Source: Millisia brevis NBRC 105863
Lineage (GTDB): Bacteria; Actinomycetota; Actinomycetes; Mycobacteriales; Mycobacteriaceae
DNA: 64,000 nt
Assembly (NCBI RefSeq): GCF_001552615.1
Contig: NZ_BCRN01000009.1
Location: 62,001 to 126,000, forward strand
Reading direction: 5' to 3'
Shown here: positions 49,325 to 58,990 of the stretch, piece by piece
Numbering within the stretch: the stretch's first letter is position 1
How the letters are laid out: every line of letters begins with the position of its first letter
Program-made: the position numbers and the translations under genes
Notes under the pieces: generated by a model
What the model was told of the DNA's origin: nothing
Databases searched by the model: none
The model's input: only the letters and a program-made list of their open reading frames with translations

Positions 49325-50155
49325 GTGAACCCCCAGGACGCGACGCAGCCGATCGAGCAGCCCCATCAGCCGCCCGAGGGCTGGAAGTACCTGATGGACA
49401 TGGACGGCGTCCTCGTCCACGAGCAGCACCTGATCCCGGGCGCGGCGGAGTTCATCAAGGAACTGACCGAGGCGCGCACCCCGTTCATCGTGTTGACCAA
49501 CAACTCGATGCGCACCCGCCGCGACCTGCACGCCCGCTTGCAGCGCAGCGGCCTCGACATCCCCGAGCGCGCCATCTGGACCTCCGCGTTGGCGACGGCG
49601 GACTTCCTCGACAGCCAGCGCCCGAACGGCACCGCCTACGTGCTCGGCGAGTCGGGGCTGACCACCGCGCTGCACGAGATCGGCTACGTCATCACCGATA
49701 CCGACCCCGACTATGTGGTGCTCGGCGAGACGCGGACCTACTCGTTCGAGGCGATCACCACCGCGATCCGGTTGATCGACGGCGGCGCGCGGTTCATCGC
49801 GACCAACCCCGATCCGACCGGGCCATCACGGCAGGGGGTGGTCCCGGCGACCGGTTCGGTGGCCGCCCTGATCACCCGGGCGACCGGCAAGGAGCCGTAC
49901 TACGTCGGCAAACCCAATCCGCTGATGATGCGCTCGGCGCTGCGGGCGATCGGCGCCCACTCGGAGCACACCCTGATGATCGGCGACCGGATGGACACCG
50001 ACATCGTCTCCGGGCTCGAGGCCGGGCTGCGCACCATCCTGGTCCTGAGCGGGATCTCGACCGCCGACTCCGTCGAGCAGTACCCGTTCCGGCCGACGCT
50101 CGTCCTCGACTCGGTCGCCGACCTCGTCGGGTACACCACCGACCCCTTCCACTGA
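49325..50155 (+). CDS. NagD-like HAD-IIA sugar/nucleotide phosphatase
   Basis: The 276-residue protein has motif [14 protein letters not shown] (Asp nucleophile), motif [13 protein letters not shown] and motif [28 protein letters not shown] contains the motif III lysine. These define HAD class IIA. The substrate is likely a nucleotide monophosphate or sugar phosphate. The GTG at 49325 has no clear ribosome binding site. The frame is open further upstream, so the start is uncertain. Confidence 0.85.
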   Translation: MNPQDATQPIEQPHQPPEGWKYLMDMDGVLVHEQHLIPGAAEFIKELTEARTPFIVLTNNSMRTRRDLHARLQRSGLDIPERAIWTSALATADFLDSQRPNGTAYVLGESGLTTALHEIGYVITDTDPDYVVLGETRTYSFEAITTAIRLIDGGARFIATNPDPTGPSRQGVVPATGSVAALITRATGKEPYYVGKPNPLMMRSALRAIGAHSEHTLMIGDRMDTDIVSGLEAGLRTILVLSGISTADSVEQYPFRPTLVLDSVADLVGYTTDPFH

Positions 50156-50295
50156 CCGGACGCCGACCTGTCCGGGCCGCCCGTGCCACTCGCCCGAGGC
50201 GACATCCCGTCGGGTGAGCGCCCGTGCACCCTTCGAAAGGACGGCTCTACCACCGTGGAGTCCGATTCTTCGGAGGCCTTGTGACGGGTGCGACA

Positions 50296-50404
50296 TACAC
50301 TTCAGGAGTGCCCAAGGGCTCTCGAGGAGCCGGTTAAGGACCCGTGGGTCACAGTCGCGGGTCCGGCGGGTCGATATTCAGCTCACATCACCACCGGAGG
50401 CATT
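50296..50404 (+). promoter_or_regulatory. Structured 5' leader of the acyl-CoA synthetase gene
   Basis: A TACACT -10-like box (50296-50301) is followed by two hairpins: GGCTC (50317-50321) with GAGCC (50327-50331), and GGACCCG (50338-50344) with CGGGTCC (50358-50364). The ribosome binding site GGAGG and a GTG at 50405 follow. Between the end of the HAD gene and this box (50156-50295) I recognise nothing certain, apart from a nine-codon GTG reading frame at 50254. Confidence 0.4.
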
Positions 50405-52015
50405 GTGACCGCACATCCATCCGCACCCGTCGAACCGCAGGGGGTCGACACCGCCGCGGGACACGCGCCGAGCGCCTCCTTCGAGCCGCTCAGCCCGCTC
50501 GGCTTTCTCGACCGGGCGCGCGACAGCTTCGCGGATCGGACCGCGGTGGTCGACGGTGACCGCAGCTTCACGTACGCCGAGCTGTACGACCGGGTGGCCC
50601 GCCTCGGCGGTGCGATCACCCGGATCGCGGACGGTCGCCCGGTGGCGGTCATCGCGCCGAACAGCCATGTCCTGCTCGAAGCGCACTTCGGTGTGCCGTG
50701 GGCGCGCGTCCCGCTGGTCGCGATCAACACCCGCCTGTCCGCCTTCGAGGTGGCCAACCTGGTGAAGCACAGCGAGTCGTCGGTGCTGATCTACGACCCG
50801 TCGTTCGCGGAGATCGCCGCCGAGGTCGCCAAGGAGCTGCCCGAGGTACAGCTGATCTCGTCGGAGGACGAGTACGAGGCGCTGCTGGCCTCGGCCGACC
50901 CGATCCCGCGCCCGATCGTCGACGAGCTGGACGTCCTGTCGATCAACTACACCTCCGGCACCACCGGCCGCCCGAAGGGCGTGATGTACCACCATCGCGG
51001 CGCCTTCCTGCAGGCGGTCGGGATGATGGCGCACCTGGGTATCGGACCGGACTCCGGCTACCTGTGGACGCTGCCGATGTTCCACTGCAACGGCTGGACC
51101 TTCCCCTGGGCGATCGTCGCGGCCGGCGGCACACAGATCTGCCTGCGCAAGGTCGACCCGTCGCTGATCTGGGAGCACCTGCGCAGCGGCGCGGTCACCC
51201 ACATGTGCGGCGCCCCGACCGTGATGTCGATGATCGCCTTCGCCCGCGAGGCCGAGCCGATGGCGCACCCGGTCAAGCTGGCCACCGGCGGTGCCCCGCC
51301 GTCACCGGCGATCCTGCGGGATATGGACCGCCTCGGCTTCAACGTCATCCACGTCTACGGTCTGACCGAGGTCTACGGGCCGGCGGTGCTGTGCGTATGG
51401 CAGTCGAAGTGGGACGACCTGCCCGGCGACCAGCGGGCGAAGTTCAAGGCCCGGCAGGGTGTGTCGAACGTCGTGGGCACCACCGCCCGCATCGTCGACC
51501 TCGACGGCAACGATCTGCCGCGCGACGGCGAGTCGGTCGGCGAGATCCTGCTGCGCGGCAACAATGTGATGCTCGGCTACCTGCGCGACCCGGAGGCCAC
51601 GGCCCAGGCGTTTGCCGGTGGCTGGTTCCACACCGGTGACCTCGGCGTCATGCACCCGGACGGCTACATCGAGCTGCGCGACCGCAGCAAGGACGTCATC
51701 ATCTCCGGCGGCGAGAACATCACCTCGGTCGAGGTGGAGCAGGTCATCGCCGACCACCCGGCGGTGCTCGAGGTTGCCGTGGTCGCGATGCCGCACGAGA
51801 AGTGGGGCGAGGTGCCGGCGGCGTTCGTCACGCTCAAGGACGGCCAGGACGCCACCGAGTCCGAGATCGTCGACTTCGTGAAGTCCCGGCTGGCCCGCTA
51901 CAAGGCGCCCGGCCGTGTCGTCTTCGGCCACCTGCCGAAGACCTCGACCGGCAAGATCCAGAAGTTCGTGCTGCGCGAGGAGATGTGGAAGGGCCGCGAG
52001 CGCCGCATCCAGTAG
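50405..52015 (+). CDS. Acyl-CoA synthetase (AMP-forming), FadD-like
   Basis: The 536-residue protein has the AMP-binding motif INYTSGTTGRPKGVMYHHRG, then VYGLTEVYGP, GWFHTGDLG and the C-terminal lysine motif KTSTGKIQKFVLR. The sequence resembles the medium-chain (AlkK-like) acyl-CoA ligases. It activates a fatty or aromatic acid with ATP and CoA. The GTG at 50405 follows GGAGG with a six-base gap. It ends at a strong bidirectional terminator shared with the convergent ABC operon. Confidence 0.9.
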   Translation: MTAHPSAPVEPQGVDTAAGHAPSASFEPLSPLGFLDRARDSFADRTAVVDGDRSFTYAELYDRVARLGGAITRIADGRPVAVIAPNSHVLLEAHFGVPWARVPLVAINTRLSAFEVANLVKHSESSVLIYDPSFAEIAAEVAKELPEVQLISSEDEYEALLASADPIPRPIVDELDVLSINYTSGTTGRPKGVMYHHRGAFLQAVGMMAHLGIGPDSGYLWTLPMFHCNGWTFPWAIVAAGGTQICLRKVDPSLIWEHLRSGAVTHMCGAPTVMSMIAFAREAEPMAHPVKLATGGAPPSPAILRDMDRLGFNVIHVYGLTEVYGPAVLCVWQSKWDDLPGDQRAKFKARQGVSNVVGTTARIVDLDGNDLPRDGESVGEILLRGNNVMLGYLRDPEATAQAFAGGWFHTGDLGVMHPDGYIELRDRSKDVIISGGENITSVEVEQVIADHPAVLEVAVVAMPHEKWGEVPAAFVTLKDGQDATESEIVDFVKSRLARYKAPGRVVFGHLPKTSTGKIQKFVLREEMWKGRERRIQ

Positions 52016-52049
52016 CAACCACCCCGACGGGTGTGCGTACATCTTCCTG

Positions 52050-52088
52050 ACAGGGCCGCCGCGACAACTATCGTCGCGGCGGCCCTGT
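52050..52088. terminator. Bidirectional terminator palindrome
   Basis: A 16-bp perfect stem (52050-52065 with 52073-52088) has a seven-base loop. Outer arms GTGTGC (52031-52036) and GCACAC (52102-52107) also pair. It separates the convergent acyl-CoA synthetase and ABC genes. The central 29 bases match the terminator at 4463-4505 at 27 positions. Confidence 0.82.
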
Positions 52089-52110
52089 GTGGTGAACGGT
52101 TGCACACGTC

Positions 52111-53625
52111 CTAGCCGGTCGGCACCGCCGCGAGCAGATCGCGGGTATAGGGATGCTGCGGGTCGCCGAGCACGTCGGCCGCGGGCCCGGCCTCGACGAT
52201 CCGGCCGGCACTGAGCACCGCCACGGCGTCGGCGATCCGGCGCACCACCCCGAGATCGTGTGTGACCAGCAAGTATCCCGGTCCGCGGCGCTCCTGCAGG
52301 TCGGCGAGCAGGTCGAGGATCTGCCAGGCCACCTTGGCGTCGAGGGCCGAGGTGGGTTCGTCGAGGACCAGCACGTCCGGCTCGCCGGCGAGGGCCCGGG
52401 CGATCGCCACCCGCTGCCGCTGACCGCCGGACAGCCGCGCCGGTTTGCGGTCGAGGAAGCGCTCGTCCAGGTCGACCGACGCCAACAGGTCGATCACCCG
52501 CTCCCGGCGATCCCGCCGGGCCACCCCGGACGCCGCCAACGGCTCGGCGACGATGTCCGCGACGGTCAGATGCGGGTCGAGCGAGGCGAAGGGGTTCTGG
52601 TAGACCACCCCGATCCGGCGCCGCCACCGCCGCAGCGCCCGACCGCGCAGCCCGGTGACGTCGGTGCCCTCGAAGCGCACCGTCCCGGCGTCGGGGGTCT
52701 CCAGGCGGGCGGCGATGCGTGCGGTGGTCGACTTGCCCGAGCCGCTCTCCCCCACCAGCGCCAGGGTGCGGCCGCGTTGCACGGTCAGGTCCACCCCCGC
52801 GACCGCCCGGATCGGGCCGAACGATTTACCCACGCCGGACAGCTCCAGGACCGGTGCGGCGGGCGGTCGTCGCGGCGCGTCGGGTACCGGGATGCGCAGT
52901 TCGCGGGCGATCACCGCCGCCTCGCCGTGCCGTTCGATACGGCCGTCGCGTAGCACCAGGATGCGGTCGGCGCGTTCGCCGGCGACGGCGAGGTCGTGGG
53001 TGATCAGCAGGACCGCGGTGCGTTCCCGGCGGATGCGGTCCTCGAGGTGGTCGAGGATGCGCCGGGCGACGGTGACGTCGAGGGCGCTGGTCGGTTCGTC
53101 GGCGATCACCAGCTGCGGATCGCAGGCCAGGGCGATCGCGATCAGGACGCGTTGGCGCTGACCGCCGGACAGTTGGTGCGGATACTGCGTGGCCCGCAGC
53201 TGCGGGGAGTCGATCCCGGCCGCCTCGAGCAGATCGATCGCCGCGGTGGCCGCCGCCCGCTTGTCGGCGATGCGGTGGATACGCAGCACCTCGGCGATCT
53301 GCTCGCCCACCCGGTGCACCGGGTTCAGGGCGGTGCCGGGGTCCTGCGGGACCAGCCCGATCCGCCGGCCGCGCAGCGCCTGCAGGGCCCGGCGCGGGGC
53401 GTTGTCCACCCGATCGCCGGCGAAGGTGATCCGGCCGCCGGTGATCTCGCCGCCGCGCGGCAGCAGGCCGAGGACCGCGTGGGCGGTGGTCGACTTCCCG
53501 GAGCCGGAGTCGCCGACCAGGGCGACCACCTCGCCGGGGTCGACGGTCAGCGAGACACCGCGCACGACCGGGGCGCCGTCGTAGGTGACCTCGAGGTCGG
53601 ATACCTCGAGCAGGGGCTCGCTCAT
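52111..53625 (-). CDS. Dipeptide/nickel-type ABC transporter, fused double ATPase
   Basis: The 504-residue protein has two ABC domains in tandem (DppD-DppF fusion). The first has Walker A GDSGSGKSTT and signature LSGGQRQRVLIAIAL. The second has GESGSGKSTT and LSGGQRQRVAIARAL. Each has a Walker B D-E-P-T-S-A-L-D. It energises the importer formed by the three upstream genes and overlaps the permease stop codon by four bases (ATGA). Confidence 0.92.
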   Translation of the reverse strand: MSEPLLEVSDLEVTYDGAPVVRGVSLTVDPGEVVALVGDSGSGKSTTAHAVLGLLPRGGEITGGRITFAGDRVDNAPRRALQALRGRRIGLVPQDPGTALNPVHRVGEQIAEVLRIHRIADKRAAATAAIDLLEAAGIDSPQLRATQYPHQLSGGQRQRVLIAIALACDPQLVIADEPTSALDVTVARRILDHLEDRIRRERTAVLLITHDLAVAGERADRILVLRDGRIERHGEAAVIARELRIPVPDAPRRPPAAPVLELSGVGKSFGPIRAVAGVDLTVQRGRTLALVGESGSGKSTTARIAARLETPDAGTVRFEGTDVTGLRGRALRRWRRRIGVVYQNPFASLDPHLTVADIVAEPLAASGVARRDRRERVIDLLASVDLDERFLDRKPARLSGGQRQRVAIARALAGEPDVLVLDEPTSALDAKVAWQILDLLADLQERRGPGYLLVTHDLGVVRRIADAVAVLSAGRIVEAGPAADVLGDPQHPYTRDLLAAVPTG

Positions 53626-54518
53626 CGGCTTCTCCGATCGTCGAGGGCGTGGCCGAGGCGGTGGGCCGACAGGACGATCGCGATCATCGTCAGGCCCGGC
53701 ATCGTGGTCATCCACCAGGCGACGCCGAGGAAGCCGCGGCCCTCGGAGACCAGCGAGCCCCATTCCGGGGTGGGCGGCACCGCACCGAAACCGAGGAAGC
53801 TCAGCGCCGAGACGGCGAGCACGGCCAGCCCGAACTGCACCGCCGCGAGCGACAGGACCGGCGCGTAGGAGTTCGGCAGGATGTGGCGCCACAGCACCCG
53901 CAGGGGGCTGCTGCCGCCGGCGGTGGCCGCTTCGACGTAGGCCGACGAGCGCACCCGCAGGACCTCGGCGCGCATCACCCGGGCGAAGGCGGCGATGAAG
54001 GTGACCCCGACCGCGATCGCGACGTTGACCGTGCCGAAGCCGAGGACGGTCACCAGCGCCAACGACGCCAGTAGCGTCGGGATCGACTGCAGCACCTCGA
54101 CGAACCGCATGAAGACCGTGTCGATGACGCCGCCGAGGGCGCCGCTGACCAGGCCGAGCGTCGAGCCGATCACCACGGCGAGCCCGACGGCGAGCAGGGT
54201 GGAGCCCAGCGACAGGCCGGCGCCGTGCACCACCCGGGAGAAGACGTCGCGGCCGAGGTTGTCGGTACCGAACCAGTACGTCGCCGACGGCGGCAGCAGC
54301 TTGTCGGCCGGGGTGCCGATCAGCGGGTCGTAGCGGGCGAACAGATCGGGCAGGAACGCGAAGCCGACCGCGATCAGCAGGACGAGCGCCGCCAACCAGA
54401 TCGACACCGACCGGCGGATTCGGCGCCAGGGCAGGGCCCGCCGGGTGGGGCGGGATTCGGCGGGCGGCTCGGGAGCGGCGGACCGGTCGGCGTCGGCGAC
54501 CACGGCGATATCAGACAT
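53622..54518 (-). CDS. Dipeptide/nickel-type ABC permease (DppC-like)
   Basis: The 298-residue protein has about six membrane segments. The DppC N-terminal extension is followed by FGTDNLGRDVFSRVVHGAGLSL, and the EAA loop YVEAATAGGSSPLRVLWRHI couples to the ATPase. It overlaps the DppB gene by eight bases. Confidence 0.92.
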   Translation of the reverse strand: MSDIAVVADADRSAAPEPPAESRPTRRALPWRRIRRSVSIWLAALVLLIAVGFAFLPDLFARYDPLIGTPADKLLPPSATYWFGTDNLGRDVFSRVVHGAGLSLGSTLLAVGLAVVIGSTLGLVSGALGGVIDTVFMRFVEVLQSIPTLLASLALVTVLGFGTVNVAIAVGVTFIAAFARVMRAEVLRVRSSAYVEAATAGGSSPLRVLWRHILPNSYAPVLSLAAVQFGLAVLAVSALSFLGFGAVPPTPEWGSLVSEGRGFLGVAWWMTTMPGLTMIAIVLSAHRLGHALDDRRSR

Positions 54519-55497
54519 CGGAGCTCTCCCGGTCGGCCGTCGACACAGGGTTGGTCGGTGCGGCGCGCACGACCACGCGCGGGTCGATCAGCGGGTAGAT
54601 CAGGTCGACCACCAGGTTGACCAGGACGAAGACCAGCGCGCTGAACAGCACCACCGCCAACACGACCGGGATGTCCTGGTTGAGCACCGCGGTCTGGGTC
54701 AGCCGGCCGAGCCCGTTGCGGGCGAAGACCGTCTCGACGACCACGGCGCCGGCGAGGATGTCGCCGACCAGCACGCCGGCGATCGTCAGCGCCGGGATCG
54801 ACGACAGCCGCAGCAGGTGGTGGACGTGCACCCGCAGGTCGCTCGCCCCCTTGGCCCGGGCGGTGTCGACGAACGGTTGGCGCGCGGTACCGATCAGGCT
54901 GGTCGCCAGCACCTGCGCGATCATCGCGCCGGTCGGGATCGCCAGCGCGATCGCCGGCAGCACCAGGGAGGTGAACCCGGTGTCGCCGAACGCCGGGAAG
55001 ATCGGCAACCGGAAGGAGAACAGGTCCAGCAGGATCAGACCGCTCCAGAACGTCGGCACCGCGACGCCGAGCGGCGGCAACGCCAGCAGCGCGGTGCGCA
55101 GCCAGGACGTGCGCAGATAAGTCGCCAGGATCGCCAACCCGCCGCCGAAGACCACCGCGAGCACCAGCGCCGCGAGAGCCAGTTGGATCGTGCTGGGCAG
55201 AGCCGCGGCGATCGCCTCGGTGACCGGTTGGCCGGTGCCGATCGACCGGCCGAAGTCGCCGGTGACCGCATTGCCCAGGCCGACGACGTATTGCTCGCCG
55301 ACCGACTTGTCCAGTCCGTAGCGCTGCTGCATCTCGGCGATCGCCGCCGCGTCGACCGGGGTCCCCGAACCGGCCGCGCCGGCGGCGATGCTCACCGGAT
55401 CGGACGGCAGGACGTAGAGCACCCCGAAGGCGACGGTGAACGCCGCCCAGATGACGGCGACCGCCCAGGCCAGCCGGTACGCCACGTAGCGGATCAT
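54511..55497 (-). CDS. Dipeptide/nickel-type ABC permease (DppB-like)
   Basis: The 328-residue protein has the DppB pattern: IRYVAYRLAWAVAVIWAAFT at the N-terminus, DFGRSIGTGQPVTEAI, and the EAA loop FVDTARAKGASDLRVHVHH. About six membrane segments are visible. The ATG at 55497 overlaps the stop codon of the binding-protein gene. Confidence 0.92.
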   Translation of the reverse strand: MIRYVAYRLAWAVAVIWAAFTVAFGVLYVLPSDPVSIAAGAAGSGTPVDAAAIAEMQQRYGLDKSVGEQYVVGLGNAVTGDFGRSIGTGQPVTEAIAAALPSTIQLALAALVLAVVFGGGLAILATYLRTSWLRTALLALPPLGVAVPTFWSGLILLDLFSFRLPIFPAFGDTGFTSLVLPAIALAIPTGAMIAQVLATSLIGTARQPFVDTARAKGASDLRVHVHHLLRLSSIPALTIAGVLVGDILAGAVVVETVFARNGLGRLTQTAVLNQDIPVVLAVVLFSALVFVLVNLVVDLIYPLIDPRVVVRAAPTNPVSTADRESSDV

Positions 55498-57131
55498 CGG
55501 CCGGCGACGTCGGTATCGAAGAACAGCAGCCGGGCCGAGGCGTCGAAGCGGACGTTCTCCACGGTCGGGGCCGCGCCGATCACCTGGGACAGCTCGACGG
55601 TCGGGATCCACAGTCCGTTGTCGATGACCAACTGCTGGGCGCGGGCGATCAGCTCGGCGCGCTGGGTCGGGTCGATGGTCGTCAGCTGCTCGGCGAGCAC
55701 CTCGTCGAGGTCGGGGATCGGGCCACGGTGGTTGAGGTTGCGCTGGTCGAGGGCGAAGGCGGTGCGCAGGATGTCGCCGTCGGCGCGGCTGGAGTTGTAG
55801 TAGATCGCGTCGTAGTCGCCGTCGTTGGAACGGGTGGTGTACTCGGCGTTCGAGATCAGGTCGATCTGCAGGTCGATGCCGACCGCGCGCAGCTGCTGCT
55901 GCACCAGCTCCAGGATCGCCTGGTTGCCGGCGAAGACCGAGGTGACCAGGACGGTGAACGACAGCGGCTGCCCGTCCTTGGTGCGGATGCCGTCGGCGCC
56001 CTCCTGCCAGCCGGCGTCGTCGAGGATCGTGCGGGCGCGAGCCTGATCGAAGGTGACCGTGTCGACCGGGACGTGACCGGGGGTCGCCGATGCCAGCGAC
56101 GAGTCGGCCGGTCGGAACTGCGGGCCGAGCACGGTGTCGACCAGTTCCTGCCGGTCGATCGCGGCGATCAGCGCCTGGCGGACCGCGCCGTCGGCGAGCA
56201 CCCCGCGGCTGACGTTGGGCTGGATGCCGAACGGGATGCCGGGGTTGCCTGCGGTCTCGATCCGGCCGCCCGAGCCCTCGATCTGCGGGGCGTCCTGCGG
56301 GAGCGCGTCGCTGATCAGGTCGAGCTGCCCGGAGGCCAACGATCCGGTGCGCACCCCCGATTCGGGGATGATCGAGAACTCGATGCGCCCGAGGTGCGCC
56401 GCACCCTGGTGCAGCGCGGCCTCGGACGCCCAGTCGTAGTCGTCCCGGCGGACGAGCGTCGCCGAGGAATCCTGCCGGTAGTCCTCGTAGGTGAACGGGC
56501 CGGAGGCGACGACGGCGTCGCCCGCACAGCGCTCCTCCGGGGACAGCGCCGTCGTCGAGGCGGCGACGATACCGAGCTGCGCGGTCGAGGACGCCTGCAG
56601 GAATTGCGAATTCGGGGCGGAGAACCGCACGATCGCGGTGCTCGGGTCGGGCACATCGGTGCCGACATATCCCGACAGATAGCTCGCCCCGAGTTGGGCC
56701 TTGGCCGAGGTCAGCGTATTGGCCACCGAGTCGAACGACGACTTCACCGACTCCCCGGTCAGCGCGGTGCCATCGGAGAAGGTGACCCCGTCGCGCAGAT
56801 GGAAGGTGAATTCCGTTGCGTCCGGGTTGATCTCCCAGGACTGCGCCAGCCAGGGCACGATCTCACCGGTCTCGGGGTCCTGGTCGGTCAGCGAATCGAC
56901 CACCTGACGGGCGACGTAGATCGTCTGATTGCTGGCCGACTGCGCCGGGTCCGCGCAGGTCGGCGCGCCGGACAGGCCGTAGCGCAGGGTCGCCGGGCCG
57001 GCGTCGTCGGCGGTGGTACCCGACCCCGAGGAGCAGGACGTGAGGGTGATCGCCGCAGCGGCTAGGAGGGCGGCGGCCGGAAACACACGGTTGCGGTCGG
57101 CACGGGTACGGACGGCGGCGAAGGCAGGCAC
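55494..57131 (-). CDS. ABC transporter substrate-binding lipoprotein (DppA/OppA family)
   Basis: The 545-residue protein has a signal peptide with lipobox L30-T-S-C33, so it is an outer-face lipoprotein. The SBP_bac_5 fold follows (ATLRYGLSGAPTCADPAQSA, FTFHLRDGVTFSDGT). Such proteins bind peptides, but in operons beside LLM monooxygenases they often bind sulfur-containing or other small organics. The GTG at 57131 follows GAAAGAAG. All four transporter genes overlap. Confidence 0.9.
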   Translation of the reverse strand: MPAFAAVRTRADRNRVFPAAALLAAAAITLTSCSSGSGTTADDAGPATLRYGLSGAPTCADPAQSASNQTIYVARQVVDSLTDQDPETGEIVPWLAQSWEINPDATEFTFHLRDGVTFSDGTALTGESVKSSFDSVANTLTSAKAQLGASYLSGYVGTDVPDPSTAIVRFSAPNSQFLQASSTAQLGIVAASTTALSPEERCAGDAVVASGPFTYEDYRQDSSATLVRRDDYDWASEAALHQGAAHLGRIEFSIIPESGVRTGSLASGQLDLISDALPQDAPQIEGSGGRIETAGNPGIPFGIQPNVSRGVLADGAVRQALIAAIDRQELVDTVLGPQFRPADSSLASATPGHVPVDTVTFDQARARTILDDAGWQEGADGIRTKDGQPLSFTVLVTSVFAGNQAILELVQQQLRAVGIDLQIDLISNAEYTTRSNDGDYDAIYYNSSRADGDILRTAFALDQRNLNHRGPIPDLDEVLAEQLTTIDPTQRAELIARAQQLVIDNGLWIPTVELSQVIGAAPTVENVRFDASARLLFFDTDVAGR

Positions 57132-57262
57132 GGGCTTCTTTCGATGCGGCGGAGATGCGGGCAGATGGGGGTGACGGCGGGCATGCGGACGAGGTGGGCA
57201 TCGGGAGTACGGCGGGCATGCCGATGGCCGCGTCGACGAACGGACGCGCGGGGTGGTGACGG

Positions 57263-57433
57263 TCAGCGAACCGCGACGGGCCGGTTCGGTCGATCGGTCG
57301 GCTCGGCGGGTTCGGCCGCCGGGCCGCAGCAGCGGGTGATGACCGTCTCGACGGCCGGGCCCTCCGGAAACGTCGTCGCGCCGAACAGAAGATGACGCAT
57401 ATCCGCAGGTGATGGCGGCCACAGTTTCCACAT
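57263..57433 (-). CDS. Possible 56-residue leader protein upstream of the importer
   Basis: An ATG at 57433 with a very strong ribosome binding site (GGAGGGGGAG, three-base gap) opens a 56-codon frame beginning MWKLWPPSPADMRHLL. It contains adjacent cysteines (TRCCGPAAEP) and ends in a Pro/Arg-rich tail 131 bp before the binding-protein start. The Cys pair could support cysteine-dependent attenuation, but no terminator/antiterminator pair was worked out. It could also be a small independent protein or a chance frame. Confidence 0.4.
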   Translation of the reverse strand: MWKLWPPSPADMRHLLFGATTFPEGPAVETVITRCCGPAAEPAEPTDRPNRPVAVR

Positions 57434-57616
57434 GGGCTCCCCCTCCAGGACGGCACAGAGCCGTCAAGAATGAAGCCACACACCTATTCGAGGCACCATG
57501 GTTGTGTTCACAGTGATCGGAAAGCGATCGCCCGCCGAGGCGGTGGCGTTGCACTCGACGCAGACAACTGCTCGACTTCAGGACCGGATATCCGAACACG
57601 GGAGGCCACAGGTCGC

Positions 57617-58990
57617 ATGCCGGACAAACAGATCCACCTCGCGGCGCATTTTCCGGGGGTCAACAACACCACGGTGTGGGCGGACCCACGCTCGCGCAGC
57701 CAGATCGAGCTCGCCTCTTTCGTCGAGCTCGCTCGCACCGCCGAGCGCGGTGGATTCGACTTCTTCTTCCTCGCCGAGGGACTGCGGCTGCGCGAATACA
57801 AGGGCCGCATCCACGACCTCGACGTCGTCGGACGCCCGGACAACCTCACGGTCCTGACCGCGCTGGCCGCGGTCACCACCCATCTGGGTCTCGCCGGCAC
57901 CGTCAACTCGACGTTCAACGAACCGTTCGACATCGCCGGACGCCTCGCGACGCTCGACCACCTGTCCGGCGGCCGCGCCGCCTGGAACGTGGTGACCAGC
58001 TTCGACGAGTTCACCGGGGAGAACTTCCGGCGCGGCGGCTTCCTCGCCGAGGAGGACCGCTACAACCGCGCGATCGAATTCCTCGCCGCGGTGCGCGCCC
58101 TCTGGGACAGCCGCCCGGAGCACGATCTGCTCGTCGACCGCGAGGCGGGCATCTTCGCCGCCCCGCACGCCGGCGAGTTCCGCTTCCGCAGCCCCCAGTT
58201 CGACATCTCCGGGGTCTTCGACATCCCGCGCCCGCCGCAGGGCCACCCGGTGATCGTCCAGGCCGGCGACTCCCCGCAGGGCCGCGATTTTGCCGCCGCG
58301 GATGCCGACGTCATCTTCAGCCGGCACAGCCACATCGACGCCGCACGCACGTTCTACCGGGACGTCAAGGATCGCCTGCCGCGCTTCGGCCGCGGCGAGA
58401 ACGACCTGAAGATCATGCCCGCGGTGACCTACGTACTCGGCGACACCGACGCCGAAGCCCTGGTCAAGGCCCGCGAGGTGCGCGCCGCGCAGGTCAGCCC
58501 GCAGACGGCGATCAGCCGGCTCGAGGCGGTCTGGGGTCGCGATCTGACCGGGCACGACCCGGACGGGCCGCTGCCGGCGTTCGAGCCGGAGGAGGACACG
58601 CTGCTGGCCAAGGGGCAGGCGCAGTTCCGCACCGGCCGCGGCGAGATGGCCCGGCAGTGGCGCGAGTTGGCCGAGGCCAAGGGACTGTCCTCGCGGGAGG
58701 TGGTCATCGAGGCGACGTCGCGGCAGACCTTCGTCGGCACCGCGCGGACGGTCGCCGATCAGATGAACGAATTTGTGCAGACCGACGGCGCGGACGGGTT
58801 CGTCTTCGTCCCGCACCTGACGCCGGGCGGCCTGGACGACCTGGTCGATCAGGTGATTCCGCTGCTGCGCGAACGCGGGGTCGTGCGCACCGAGTACACC
58901 GGCACCACCCTGCGCGAGCACCTGGGTCTCGGCCCGGCCCGCACCCCGTCCGCCTCGTCCACCACCGCAGAGATCAGGGACGCATCGTGA
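57617..58990 (+). CDS. FMN-dependent monooxygenase of the NtaA/SnaA/DszA (LLM) family
   Basis: The 457-residue protein begins KQIHLAAHFPGVNNTTVW and has the family blocks DFFFLAEGLRLREYKGRIHD, LGLAGTVNSTFNEPFDIAGR and AAWNVVTSFDEF. This family uses FMNH2 from a separate reductase to oxidise sulfones, nitrilotriacetate and similar compounds. Its position divergent from the ABC importer suggests it attacks the imported compound. The ATG at 57617 has GGAGG 13 bases upstream. The next gene overlaps its stop codon. Confidence 0.88.
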   Translation: MPDKQIHLAAHFPGVNNTTVWADPRSRSQIELASFVELARTAERGGFDFFFLAEGLRLREYKGRIHDLDVVGRPDNLTVLTALAAVTTHLGLAGTVNSTFNEPFDIAGRLATLDHLSGGRAAWNVVTSFDEFTGENFRRGGFLAEEDRYNRAIEFLAAVRALWDSRPEHDLLVDREAGIFAAPHAGEFRFRSPQFDISGVFDIPRPPQGHPVIVQAGDSPQGRDFAAADADVIFSRHSHIDAARTFYRDVKDRLPRFGRGENDLKIMPAVTYVLGDTDAEALVKAREVRAAQVSPQTAISRLEAVWGRDLTGHDPDGPLPAFEPEEDTLLAKGQAQFRTGRGEMARQWRELAEAKGLSSREVVIEATSRQTFVGTARTVADQMNEFVQTDGADGFVFVPHLTPGGLDDLVDQVIPLLRERGVVRTEYTGTTLREHLGLGPARTPSASSTTAEIRDAS

